DNA of 9,620 bases from Rhodospirillales bacterium (GTDB taxonomy: Bacteria; Pseudomonadota; Alphaproteobacteria; UBA828): contig JAPOPO010000508.1 of NCBI GenBank assembly GCA_026712885.1, forward strand, positions 1-9,620, in the 5' to 3' direction. This document shows positions 1 to 6,228 of the stretch, in pieces. The position numbers and the translations under genes were made by a program. The notes under the pieces are model-generated. The model saw nothing but the letters and a program-made list of their open reading frames with translations. It was not told the DNA's origin and did not search any database. Numbering within the stretch: position 1 is the stretch's first letter; each line of letters opens with the position of its first letter.

Positions 1-1
1 C

Positions 2-505
2 GCACCGGACGCGCCCGAGCCCTGCGATATGGCGCCCATGGGGCGGCAATGGTTCAGCCTGAGCGACCGCTCACCCGCGAATGTGGCGGAGGGAGTCATC
101 CGCGCCGCGGAGGAGCTCAACGCCGATATCGACGCGCGGCTCGCGGCGCTTGGGCTCGGCGAGCAGGACCTCGCGCTGGTGGGCTTCAGCCAGGGCACGA
201 TGATGTCGCTCCACGTCGCCTATCGCCGCGCCGCGCCGTGTGCCGGCGTGCTCGGCTTCTCGGGCCGACTGGTGGGCGGAGAGCACCTGGGCAGCGAGCT
301 GCGCGTCCGGCCGCCGGCCTTGCTGATTCACGGCGACGCGGACGATCTGGTGCCGGTGGGCGCGCTCTTCGAGGCGGCGACCCTGCTCGGCGCCTGCGAG
401 GTGCCGGTGCAATGGCACGTGAGCCGGGGCATCGGCCACGGCATCGCGCCGGATGGCCTGGAGTTGGGCGGGCGCTTTCTCCGCGACGTGCTGGGCGGGG
501 GCTGA
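2..505 (+). CDS. alpha/beta-hydrolase, carboxylesterase/phospholipase type (5' end missing)
   Basis: Cytosolic serine hydrolase of the small carboxylesterase/lysophospholipase (abhydrolase_2) family, which hydrolyses carboxylic esters; the natural substrate cannot be read from sequence. The reading frame is open from base 2 and already begins inside the conserved segment APDAPEPCD...GRQWFSL, so the ATG at 29 is internal and the true start lies before the window. Of the 167 visible residues, the nucleophile elbow GFSQG places the catalytic Ser at 63, HGDADDLVP supplies the Asp at 114, and GIGHG gives the His at 146, so the catalytic triad looks intact. The family is usually about 210-230 residues, so perhaps 50-60 N-terminal residues, including the oxyanion strand, are missing. 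It ends 16 bases before the convergent end of the CoA-transferase gene, with no convincing terminator between them. The family is clear; the substrate is unknown. Confidence 0.9.
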   Translation, partial: APDAPEPCDMAPMGRQWFSLSDRSPANVAEGVIRAAEELNADIDARLAALGLGEQDLALVGFSQGTMMSLHVAYRRAAPCAGVLGFSGRLVGGEHLGSELRVRPPALLIHGDADDLVPVGALFEAATLLGACEVPVQWHVSRGIGHGIAPDGLELGGRFLRDVLGGG

Positions 506-521
506 ACGCCGCTGCACGGCC

Positions 522-1763
522 TCAGTCGAGGCCGATGTCACTCTCGCGGAGCTCCGCGACCCCCGCGTCGTCGAGGTCGAGCCAGTCGCGCAGGACCGTG
601 TCGCAGTCCTCGCCCAGCAACGGGGCCGCCCGGGGATAGTCGACCGGCGTCTCCGAAAACTTGATCGGGTTGGCCGGATAGTCCACCTCGACTCCGAGGC
701 TGTGGGGGACGCTCACCCTCATGCCCCGCGCCTGAACGTGCGGGTCGTCGAAGACGCGGTCGATGCTGTTGATCGGCCCGCAGGGAACGCCCACCGGCTC
801 CAGCAAGGCGCTCCACTCGTCGAGCGTCCGCTGCCGGGTGATGTCGTTCAGCGTGGCGATCAGCTCCACGCGGTTGCGTAGCCGAGCGGTGTTGTCCGCG
901 AAGCGCGGGTCATTGGGAAGTTCCGGGCAGCCGGCCACGTCGCAGAACTTGCGAAGCTGGCTGTTGTTGCCGATGGCGAGTGCGAAATGCCCGTCTCGCG
1001 TCGCGAAGACGCCATAGGGCACCATGTTCTGATGCTCGTTGCCGGCGCGGGCCGGCGCCTCGCCCCCGACCAGATAGTTCATGGCCTGGTTGGCGAGCCA
1101 GGCCACCTGGGTGTCGAGCAGGGCGAGGTCGATATGCTGGCCCTGCCCGGTGCGCTCCAGGCTCGCGAGCGCGGCGAGGATCGCGGTCGCTGCGTACATG
1201 CCGGTCATCAGGTCGGCGGCGGCGACGCCCACCTTCTGCGGACCGCCGCCGGGCAGGTCGTCGCGCTCGCCGGTGATGCTCATGATGCCGCCCATGGCCT
1301 GGGCGATCAGATCGTAGCCGGTGCGGTGCGCGTAGGGCCCCGACTGGCCGAAGCCGGTGATCGAGCAGTAGATCAGGCGCGGATTGACCTCCTTCAGCGC
1401 GGGATAGTCGAGGCCGTACTTGGCGAGCCCGCCGACCTTGTAGTTCTCGATCAGGACATCCGCGCGCTCGGTGAGGCGCCTCACTACCGCCTGCCCCTCG
1501 GGCGCGGCGAAGTCGAGGGTGATCGAGCGCTTCCCCCGGTTGGCCGACATGTAGTAGGCGGCATTGTTGGTCTCGGCGCCGGACGCATCGCGCAGGAAGG
1601 GCGGCCCCCAGGCGCGGGTGTCGTCCCCGACGCGGGGCCGCTCGACCTTGACCACGTCGGCGCCGAAGTCGGCCAGCAGCTGGCCTGCCCAGGGGCCCGC
1701 AAGGATGCGGCTCAAGTCGAGCACCTTGAGGCCCGCGAGCGGGCCGGATCTCGGTTGATTCAT
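522..1763 (-). CDS. CaiB/BaiF family (family III) CoA-transferase
   Basis: Transfers CoA from a donor acyl-CoA to a free carboxylic acid, as in formyl-CoA:oxalate or carnitine CoA-transferases; a cytosolic enzyme, normally an interlocked dimer. The 413 residues match the usual family length of about 400. Family features include the N-terminal GLKVLDLSRILAGPWAGQLL with ADFGADVVKVE (residues 11-41), the NRGKRSITLD segment (75-84), ADVLIENY (101-108), and the Asp at 184 in AADLMTGMYAA, which corresponds to the catalytic aspartate that forms the acyl-anhydride/thioester intermediate. ATG is chosen because the family N-terminus begins just after it; the upstream ribosome site is weak (AGG about 9 bases before). 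It is the last gene of a three-gene minus-strand unit, 9 bases after the membrane PH-like gene. The ligase in the same operon suggests activation of a carboxylic acid for catabolism. Substrate cannot be assigned: this family changes specificity with few substitutions. Confidence 0.93.
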   Translation of the reverse strand: MNQPRSGPLAGLKVLDLSRILAGPWAGQLLADFGADVVKVERPRVGDDTRAWGPPFLRDASGAETNNAAYYMSANRGKRSITLDFAAPEGQAVVRRLTERADVLIENYKVGGLAKYGLDYPALKEVNPRLIYCSITGFGQSGPYAHRTGYDLIAQAMGGIMSITGERDDLPGGGPQKVGVAAADLMTGMYAATAILAALASLERTGQGQHIDLALLDTQVAWLANQAMNYLVGGEAPARAGNEHQNMVPYGVFATRDGHFALAIGNNSQLRKFCDVAGCPELPNDPRFADNTARLRNRVELIATLNDITRQRTLDEWSALLEPVGVPCGPINSIDRVFDDPHVQARGMRVSVPHSLGVEVDYPANPIKFSETPVDYPRAAPLLGEDCDTVLRDWLDLDDAGVAELRESDIGLD

Positions 1764-1772
1764 GAGTGATAC

Positions 1773-2336
1773 CTAGGTCTGGTCCTCTGCGCCGGCGATG
1801 ATCTCCAGCGCCCGGAGGTTCTCCCGCGTGGTGTTGTCGAAGGCGATGCCGCGGTCCGTCGCCGCGCGGGCGGCGTGGCGGACGATCCGCTCGAACCCCT
1901 CGATCTGCGAATCGATCCTGAGGCTCCGGCGCCCGGCCTTGAGGGTGAGCTGCATCCAGCCGCGATCGCGGTTCCGCCTGGTGGAGTAGTAGCCGAGGGT
2001 GCAGCGGGTCAGCCCATCCCACGGCAGGTGCCGGCGCAAGAGGCCGTTCACGGTGATGCCCTCCTCGCTCACGCCGAGCCACGTCCGGTGCCTGAGCAAG
2101 GTGCGCAGGCCGTAGGCGGCGAAAAGCGCACCGAGTGCGCCGAGCACCCAGGCGGCGGGACCGGCAGACGCTGCCAACCCCAGTGGGCCGAGCGTAAAGA
2201 GCAGGCCGAGCCCGGAATAGAGATAGTCGAGCAAGACCGCACGCGGCGGGTAGCGGTGGCGGCTCTCCCCGGCCTTCGCTGCCTGAGCGCTCCCGGACGC
2301 ACTCTCGGGCAGGGCTTCGTGCACGGGTGCGCTCAC
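1773..2336 (-). CDS. two-TM membrane protein with PH-like cytosolic domain, function unknown
   Basis: A 187-residue protein that I cannot name. After a polar N-terminus of about 35 residues there are two close hydrophobic stretches (about 38-56 and 60-80) separated by a short SAGP turn, then a soluble region (about 84-165) of short alternating strands ending in an amphipathic helix (IEGFERIVRHAARAA). This order, a two-helix hairpin followed by a basic beta-rich domain with GVSEEGITV and HLPWDGLTR, resembles the bacterial PH-like membrane proteins; it is a pattern judgement, not a search result. The start is GTG at 2336, whose GTG overlaps the TGA of the upstream ligase as GTGA, which indicates translational coupling and fixes the start. 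It sits between two CoA enzymes, with 9 bases to the CoA-transferase. It could anchor or regulate, or simply ride along in the operon. The domain reading is moderately sure; the role is unknown. Confidence 0.8.
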   Translation of the reverse strand: MSAPVHEALPESASGSAQAAKAGESRHRYPPRAVLLDYLYSGLGLLFTLGPLGLAASAGPAAWVLGALGALFAAYGLRTLLRHRTWLGVSEEGITVNGLLRRHLPWDGLTRCTLGYYSTRRNRDRGWMQLTLKAGRRSLRIDSQIEGFERIVRHAARAATDRGIAFDNTTRENLRALEIIAGAEDQT

Positions 2337-3967
2337 CGGGAAGCCCCCAGCCGCTCGCGCTTGATGCGCACGCCCGCCGCCTCGCGGTCCCAGCTTTCCG
2401 CCGTGATGCCGTCCGCGCGCAGCCTGTGCTTCTCGATCTTTTCGGTCGGCGTCTTGGGCAGGGCGTCGACGATGCGGACGTAGCGCGGGATCATGAAGTG
2501 GGCGAGCCGCGGCTCGAGAAACGCCAGCAGCTCGGCCGGCTCCAGCGCCTGCGCCGGCTGCAGCGCGACCACCGCCATGACCTCATCCTCGCCGAGCTCG
2601 CTCGGCACCGGAACCACCGCTGCCTCGCGCACCGCCGGATGGGCCGCGACCTCGGTCTCCACCTCCAGCGACGAGATGTTCTCGCCGCGCCGGCGGATCG
2701 TGTCCTTCAGGCGGTCGACGAAGTAGAGGTTGCCGTCCTCGTCCACGCGGCCGGCGTCGCCGGTGTGGAACCAGCCGTTGCGCCACGCCCGCGCGGTCGC
2801 CTCCGGCTCCTTGTAGTAGCCGTGGTTGATGGCCCACGGCGTGTCCGCCCGCACCACGATCTCGCCCACCGCGCCCGTCGGGACTTCGCAGTCGTTGGCA
2901 TCGACCACGCGGAGCTCGCAGCCCGGCCGCACCCGGCCGGCGCTGCCCGGCACGGTCATGGGCACGGTCGTCATCACCGGGCAGCAAAGCTCGGTCATGT
3001 TGTAGATCGAATAGACCTCCAGGCCGAAGCGCTCCATGAACGCGTCCACGTCGTTCACCAGCGGCACCATGCCGACCGTGCGCAATGGGTGGTCGCGGTC
3101 GTCCGCCCTGGGCGGTTCCTTCTCCAGGAACTGGGCCATCACGCCGAGCAGGAACACCGAGGTGACCCCGGTGCGGCGCACGGTGTTCCAGAACGACTGC
3201 GTCTTGAAGTACTCCACCAGCGTGATCGAGGCGTGCTGACACAGCATGCCGTAGGCGATGGTCGCGCCGCCGAGGTGGAAGAGCGGCAGGCTGATGAGGT
3301 AGCGGTCCTCCGGCGTGATGAACTGCCAGGTGTCGGGCCCGAAATTCGAGAAGGCGTGGCAGTAGGAGCTGAGCACCGCCTTGGACGGGCCCGTGGTGCC
3401 GGAGGTGAAGATGATCGACTGCGTGTCCCAGGGCTCGATGGGGCGCTCCAGGGGGGCGAGCGACCCGCCCTCGGGGTGGAGCGCCGCCTCGTCCAGGACG
3501 GCAAGGCCGTCGATGGCAGGCGTCGGGCCGCCGACGGCCACCAGAGTCTCCAGGCTCGCGCGCCCGATGGTGGCAAGCCTCGGCGCAAGCTCCGCGTGGG
3601 CGACCATGATGCGGGCGTCGGAGCGCGCCACCACATGCTCCAGCAGCCGGCCCTTGTAGGCGGTGTTGATCGGCACGTAGACCGCGCCCAGGTAGTTCGA
3701 GCCCAGGAAAACCCGGAGTGCATCAGCACCGTTCGGCAGCCACGAGAGCACATGGTCGCCTTGGCGCACGCCCAGCGACTGCAGGCCGAGGGCGGTCTCG
3801 ATCACCTCGGCGCGGGTGCGCGCGTAGCTCCACGCCGTGCCGTCCTCGAAGATGCAGAATACTTTGTCCGGCGTCGCCGCAGCCAGCCGGTCGAGCAGGT
3901 AGCGCAGCACGCACCTGTCGGCCGCCGGGATGCGCGGATCGCTGTGTGACGCCGCAGGGTGTTCCAC
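2333..3967 (-). CDS. AMP-forming acyl-CoA synthetase (CaiC-like acid:CoA ligase)
   Basis: Adenylates a carboxylic acid with ATP and transfers the acyl group to CoA; cytosolic. The 544 residues are a full-length ANL-superfamily enzyme. Visible motifs are the P-loop FTSGTTGPSKA (187-197), the YNMTE adenine/aromatic motif (322-326), HTGD with the ATP-ribose Asp (401-404), the hinge DRLKDTIRRRGENIS (418-432), and the C-terminal PTEKIEK, whose Lys at 510 is the expected adenylation lysine. Glu before this Lys in place of the usual Gly is a feature I associate with carnitine/crotonobetaine-type ligases, and a CaiB-family neighbour in the same operon fits that branch. The start is the GTG at 3967: it is the most upstream start in the frame and the homologous region (CVLRYLLDR...PDKVF) begins about 20 residues in; the ribosome site is poor. 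The stop overlaps the next gene by 4 bases. The actual acid is not deducible; medium- or short-chain, aromatic or betaine substrates are all possible. Confidence 0.93.
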   Translation of the reverse strand: MEHPAASHSDPRIPAADRCVLRYLLDRLAAATPDKVFCIFEDGTAWSYARTRAEVIETALGLQSLGVRQGDHVLSWLPNGADALRVFLGSNYLGAVYVPINTAYKGRLLEHVVARSDARIMVAHAELAPRLATIGRASLETLVAVGGPTPAIDGLAVLDEAALHPEGGSLAPLERPIEPWDTQSIIFTSGTTGPSKAVLSSYCHAFSNFGPDTWQFITPEDRYLISLPLFHLGGATIAYGMLCQHASITLVEYFKTQSFWNTVRRTGVTSVFLLGVMAQFLEKEPPRADDRDHPLRTVGMVPLVNDVDAFMERFGLEVYSIYNMTELCCPVMTTVPMTVPGSAGRVRPGCELRVVDANDCEVPTGAVGEIVVRADTPWAINHGYYKEPEATARAWRNGWFHTGDAGRVDEDGNLYFVDRLKDTIRRRGENISSLEVETEVAAHPAVREAAVVPVPSELGEDEVMAVVALQPAQALEPAELLAFLEPRLAHFMIPRYVRIVDALPKTPTEKIEKHRLRADGITAESWDREAAGVRIKRERLGASR

Positions 3968-3989
3968 CGCCGTCGCTCGCTCGTTGCCT

Positions 3990-4004
3990 GCCGTCTCGGA
4001 CGGC
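3990..4004. other. small perfect stem-loop upstream of the ligase operon
   Basis: GCCGTC, a 3-base TCG loop, then GACGGC form a 6-bp perfect stem, 23 bases before the ligase GTG on the minus strand. It lies in the 88-base gap between the glycosyltransferase stop and the ligase start. No T-run follows on either strand, so it does not look like an intrinsic terminator. It could be an mRNA leader hairpin or a short dyad for a regulator, or chance in GC-rich DNA. The rest of the gap (about 4011-4050) holds CCGGA/CCGGC/CCGGATT blocks without a clear structure. Confidence 0.25.
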
Positions 4005-4055
4005 CCCTTGTAGCCCGGAGCCGGCTTTGGATTAACCCGGATTCCTTGCCGCAGG

Positions 4056-5198
4056 TCAGGCGTCGGCGAGCGCGGCGTCGAGGGCGCGTTGCAATGTCGC
4101 GGCGGCGCTCTCGATCCCGTGTTGTTTCTGCACCCGTGCCGCCGCTGCTGCGCTCATCGCCCGGCGCTGTTCAGCGTTGGTGGAGAGTTCGACCACCGCG
4201 CCGGCGAAGGCCACGTCATCGTGGCGCGGCGTGAGCAGCCCGGTCTCCCCGTTGGTGACTACCGCAGCGGCGCCGGGCCAGTCCTGCGCCACCACCGGGA
4301 GGCCTGCGGCCTGCGCCTCCAGCATGGCCATGCCGAGGGCCTCCTGGTAGGCGGGCCAGACGTAGAGGTCGCAAGCGGCATAGACCGCCGGCAGTGCGTC
4401 CTCCGTGCGAGCGCCGGCGAAGATCGCGAGACCTGACCCGAGCGGCGCCAACGCCTCCTCCACCAGCCAGCGCGCCTCTCCCTCGCCGACGACGACCAGC
4501 TGCCAGGGCGGATCGGCGATGAGGTTGAGGGAACGTCCCAGCAGGCGCCAGGACGCTAACGCGGCGCCGGTCTGCATGGTGGCAACCGCCAGAAGCCACG
4601 GGCGCCCGAGGTCGAGCGGCAGCGCGTCCGCGAGCGCGCGGCGGGCCGCTTCGCGGTCGATCGCCCGGTAGGGCGCGAGGTCGAGGAAGGGCGCCAGCCG
4701 GTAGAGCCGCGCGGTGCTCGGGACCAGCGGCCGAATGCTCTCCTCGTCCTCGGCGGTGAGCGAGAGCACCGCCCGCGCCCGCGCGATGGCGCGCGCCGTG
4801 TACGAGAGCCAGCGCGCGTGGGCGCCGCTGGCTTCCGCCCGCGCGTAGGACGCGCCCACCAGCAGATAGGGGATGCCAAGCGCTTCGGCCACGGCGGGGC
4901 CGATCAGGTCAGGCGCCGTGTGGCGGAGGTCGCAGGTGAGCCACGCCTCGGGCCGGGCAACCGCCGGCAGGTCCCGGTAGGCGGTGACGAGCTTGCGTGC
5001 CTGCCTGGCGGCCTTTCGTTCTAGCGCCGCCGGTTGGCGGCTGTCTTCGAGACCCCCGTCGCTGCGGAATTCGGTGGGCGCGATGGTGTGGTAGCCGGCG
5101 ATATCCAGTGCCCGTGCGAGCATGTGCATCAGCCGCGGCCCACCCCACGGTGCGCTCGGATCGGGAAGTTCGGCGGGCGCGTAGAGCGCGATCGGCAT
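4056..5198 (-). CDS. glycosyltransferase family 4 (GT-B fold)
   Basis: Transfers a sugar from an activated donor to an unknown acceptor; cytosolic or membrane-associated. The 380-residue protein has two Rossmann-like halves: an N-terminal acceptor half opening with MPIALYAP and a WGGPRLMHMLARAL helix, and a C-terminal donor half with LVVVGEGE (235-242), LAIFAGARTEDALPAVYAACDLYVWPAY and the EX7E motif EALGMAMLEAQAAG (Glu 286 and Glu 294), followed by GLPVVAQDWPG and the NGETGLL loop. The start at 5198 was chosen because the family N-terminus begins exactly there; the frame stays open further upstream, but that would overlap the divergent gene's start. No good ribosome site is visible. The usual Arg/Lys pair contacting donor phosphates after the first strand of the donor half is not obvious (VATMQTGAALASWRLL, 205-220). 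It stands alone, with no other polysaccharide genes in view, so acceptor and donor are unknown. Confidence 0.9.
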   Translation of the reverse strand: MPIALYAPAELPDPSAPWGGPRLMHMLARALDIAGYHTIAPTEFRSDGGLEDSRQPAALERKAARQARKLVTAYRDLPAVARPEAWLTCDLRHTAPDLIGPAVAEALGIPYLLVGASYARAEASGAHARWLSYTARAIARARAVLSLTAEDEESIRPLVPSTARLYRLAPFLDLAPYRAIDREAARRALADALPLDLGRPWLLAVATMQTGAALASWRLLGRSLNLIADPPWQLVVVGEGEARWLVEEALAPLGSGLAIFAGARTEDALPAVYAACDLYVWPAYQEALGMAMLEAQAAGLPVVAQDWPGAAAVVTNGETGLLTPRHDDVAFAGAVVELSTNAEQRRAMSAAAAARVQKQHGIESAAATLQRALDAALADA

Positions 5199-5234
5199 GT
5201 CAGGCGGCGGGCCGCTGCACAGGCGGCGCGGGGT

Positions 5235-5264
5235 TTGCACCCTGCGGCCCCCATCGGCGAATAT
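5235..5264 (+). promoter_or_regulatory. possible sigma70-type promoter for the RraA-family gene
   Basis: TTGCAC at 5235-5240 and GAATAT at 5259-5264 are separated by 18 bases in the only AT-leaning part of the divergent gap 5199-5292. The matches to consensus are poor (about 4/6 and 3/6), but the position, some 30 bases before the GTG start, is right for a short leader. The same gap must also serve the glycosyltransferase in the other direction, for which I find no candidate. Confidence 0.25.
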
Positions 5265-5279
5265 CCGGCGCCAACAACA

Positions 5280-5286
5280 GGGAGGA
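5280..5286 (+). promoter_or_regulatory. strong ribosome binding site fixing a GTG start
   Basis: GGGAGGA lies 6 bases before the GTG at 5293. It is one of the best Shine-Dalgarno matches in the window and decides the start of the RraA-family gene over the in-frame ATG at 5197, which lacks such a site and would add 32 non-conserved residues overlapping the divergent gene's start. Confidence 0.8.
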
Positions 5287-5292
5287 TCCCCG

Positions 5293-6000
5293 GTGACCGA
5301 GACACCCCTCAACGAGGCCGAACTGGCGGCCTTGCGCGCCTACGACACGCCCACGATCTGCAACGCGCTCGAGATCGTCTGCCCCGAGCGCCGCAACTTC
5401 GGATTTACGACCGAGACGCTGATCTGCTCCTTCCCGGAGCTTGCGCCGATGGTGGGCTATGCGCGGACCGCGACGATCCGTTCGATGGAAAAGCCCGCGA
5501 AGGACGGCAATGCCATGACTGCCGACCGCGTCGCCTACTACCGCTACGTGGAGGAGGGCCACGGGCCGTCCATCATGATCATCCAGGACGTCGACTCCCG
5601 GACGGGCGCGGCCTCCTGGTGGGGGGAGGTGCATTCCGCTGTGCACCAGGCCCTGGGCTGTCTTGGCGTCGTGACCAACGGCGCGGTGCGCGATCTCGAC
5701 ATGATCGCCGACGGCTTCCAGCTCATCTCGGGGACGGTGGTGCCCTCCCACGCCTGGGTCCATCTGGTGAGCCACGGCGAGCCGGTGGACGTGTGCGGCA
5801 TGCTGACTCACTCGGGCGACCTGGTGCACGCGGATCGTCACGGCGCGGTCATCATCCCGCATGAGGCGGCGCGCGAGGTGCCGGCGGCGGCCGAGCTTTG
5901 CATGCGCCGGGAGGCGCCGATTCTGGCTGCGTGCAAGGAGCCGGGCTTCTCGGCGAACGTGATGGAGCGGGTTCTGCGCGAGGCGAAGGAGATTCACTAG
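5293..6000 (+). CDS. RraA family protein (HMG/CHA aldolase-like)
   Basis: Member of the RraA/4-hydroxy-4-methyl-2-oxoglutarate aldolase family, some of which cleave 4-hydroxy-2-oxo-dicarboxylates with a divalent metal, while others (E. coli RraA) inhibit RNase E. With the GTG start it has 235 residues, normal for the family. The signature GVVTNGAVRDLDMI (125-138) carries the substrate-binding Arg 133 and metal-binding Asp 134; WGEVHSA (110-116) and the C-terminal GDLVHADRHGAVIIP (175-189) are also typical. Retention of the Arg-Asp pair allows aldolase or decarboxylase chemistry, and the N-terminal extension (LNEAELAALRAYDTPTICNAL) is like the longer catabolic members rather than E. coli RraA. 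It is divergent from the glycosyltransferase, has its own ribosome site, and is monocistronic. Family assignment is firm; enzyme versus regulator is not decided, and names containing menaquinone methyltransferase for such proteins are historical errors. Confidence 0.92.
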   Translation: MTETPLNEAELAALRAYDTPTICNALEIVCPERRNFGFTTETLICSFPELAPMVGYARTATIRSMEKPAKDGNAMTADRVAYYRYVEEGHGPSIMIIQDVDSRTGAASWWGEVHSAVHQALGCLGVVTNGAVRDLDMIADGFQLISGTVVPSHAWVHLVSHGEPVDVCGMLTHSGDLVHADRHGAVIIPHEAAREVPAAAELCMRREAPILAACKEPGFSANVMERVLREAKEIH

Positions 6001-6057
6001 AGCACTCTCCGACCTTGCCGGGTCAGGACTGCCCGAACCACACCCGCCTCCTCCTGT

Positions 6058-6081
6058 CCCCTCCCCCAAAGGGCGGAGGGG
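6058..6081. repeat. imperfect hairpin, left REP-like unit
   Basis: CCCCTCC (6058-6064) pairs with GGAGGGG (6075-6081), and CCC (6065-6067) pairs with GGG (6071-6073) around an AAA loop, leaving one bulged C at 6074. It begins 57 bases after the RraA-family stop. There is no T-run after it on the plus strand. Confidence 0.7.
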
Positions 6082-6107
6082 GAACGCAAGCGGCAACGGT
6101 CTTGTTT

Positions 6108-6135
6108 CCCTCTCCGCCCCCGGGGGCGGAGAGGG
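6108..6135. repeat. perfect 28-base palindrome, right REP-like unit
   Basis: The left arm CCCTCTCCGCCCCC (6108-6121) is followed directly by its exact reverse complement GGGGGCGGAGAGGG (6122-6135), with no mismatch and no spacer. Pairing stops at T6107/C6136. It could form a very stable cruciform or RNA hairpin. On the minus strand the downstream sequence AAACAAG is A-rich rather than T-rich; on the plus strand a short TTTT occurs at 6153-6156, too far away for a standard intrinsic terminator. Confidence 0.85.
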
Positions 6136-6228
6136 CCGGGGTGAGGCGGGGGATTTTCGGGCCGCACCGCACGCGAAACGAGGGACCGTGATGCAATCGG
6201 GTGCGACCGCGTCCGGAGGGCTAACGCG

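Larger units (their letters stand above)
6043..6150. repeat. REP doublet / REPIN-like inverted element in the convergent gap
   Basis: Two related GC-rich units face each other in inverted orientation in the 228-base gap 6001-6228. Unit A reads outward CCCGCCTC (6043-6050), then a hairpin (6058-6081), then GGCGGAGGGGGAACGCAAG. Unit B on the opposite strand starts CCCGCCTC (complement of 6143-6150), then a hairpin (6108-6135), then GGCGGAGAGGGAAACAAG. The matching outer octamer, matching hairpin arms and matching AA-N-CAAG inner ends show that the two units are diverged copies. This is the layout of REP doublets (REPINs/BIMEs), which are dispersed, RAYT-transposase-mobilised intergenic repeats. 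No RAYT gene is in the window. The position between two convergent genes is typical, and it could also serve as a transcription end or mRNA-stabilising structure. Confidence 0.75.

Noticed and set aside
508..520. A 4-bp stem (GCCG/CGGC) between the convergent esterase and CoA-transferase stops as a terminator.
   Set aside because: The stem is too short and there is no T-run on either strand; it is not distinguishable from background.
910..2082. A 390-codon minus-strand frame overlapping the CoA-transferase and PH-like genes.
   Set aside because: It is a frame-shifted reading of two real genes, extremely Arg-rich and without domain motifs; the other frame carries the family signatures.
2327..3949. 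A 540-codon open frame on the plus strand.
   Set aside because: It is the antisense shadow of the acyl-CoA ligase, with Arg/His/Val/Ala-rich low-information sequence and no recognisable motif.
4011..4047. TAGCCCGGA...AACCCGGATT resembling a fragment of a dispersed CCGGAT-type repeat.
   Set aside because: The two halves do not form a convincing inverted repeat and the similarity is limited to short common words.
5201..5228. Direct repeat CAGGCGGCG at 5201-5209 and 5220-5228 as a possible operator.
   Set aside because: Nine GC-rich bases repeated once in this composition are readily expected by chance, and there is no symmetry or further copy.
5199..5312. Upstream extension of the glycosyltransferase to the ATG at 5312.
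   Set aside because: The extra 38 residues (Cys/Arg/Pro-rich) look non-coding and would overlap the ribosome site and start of the divergent RraA-family gene; the family N-terminus begins at 5198.
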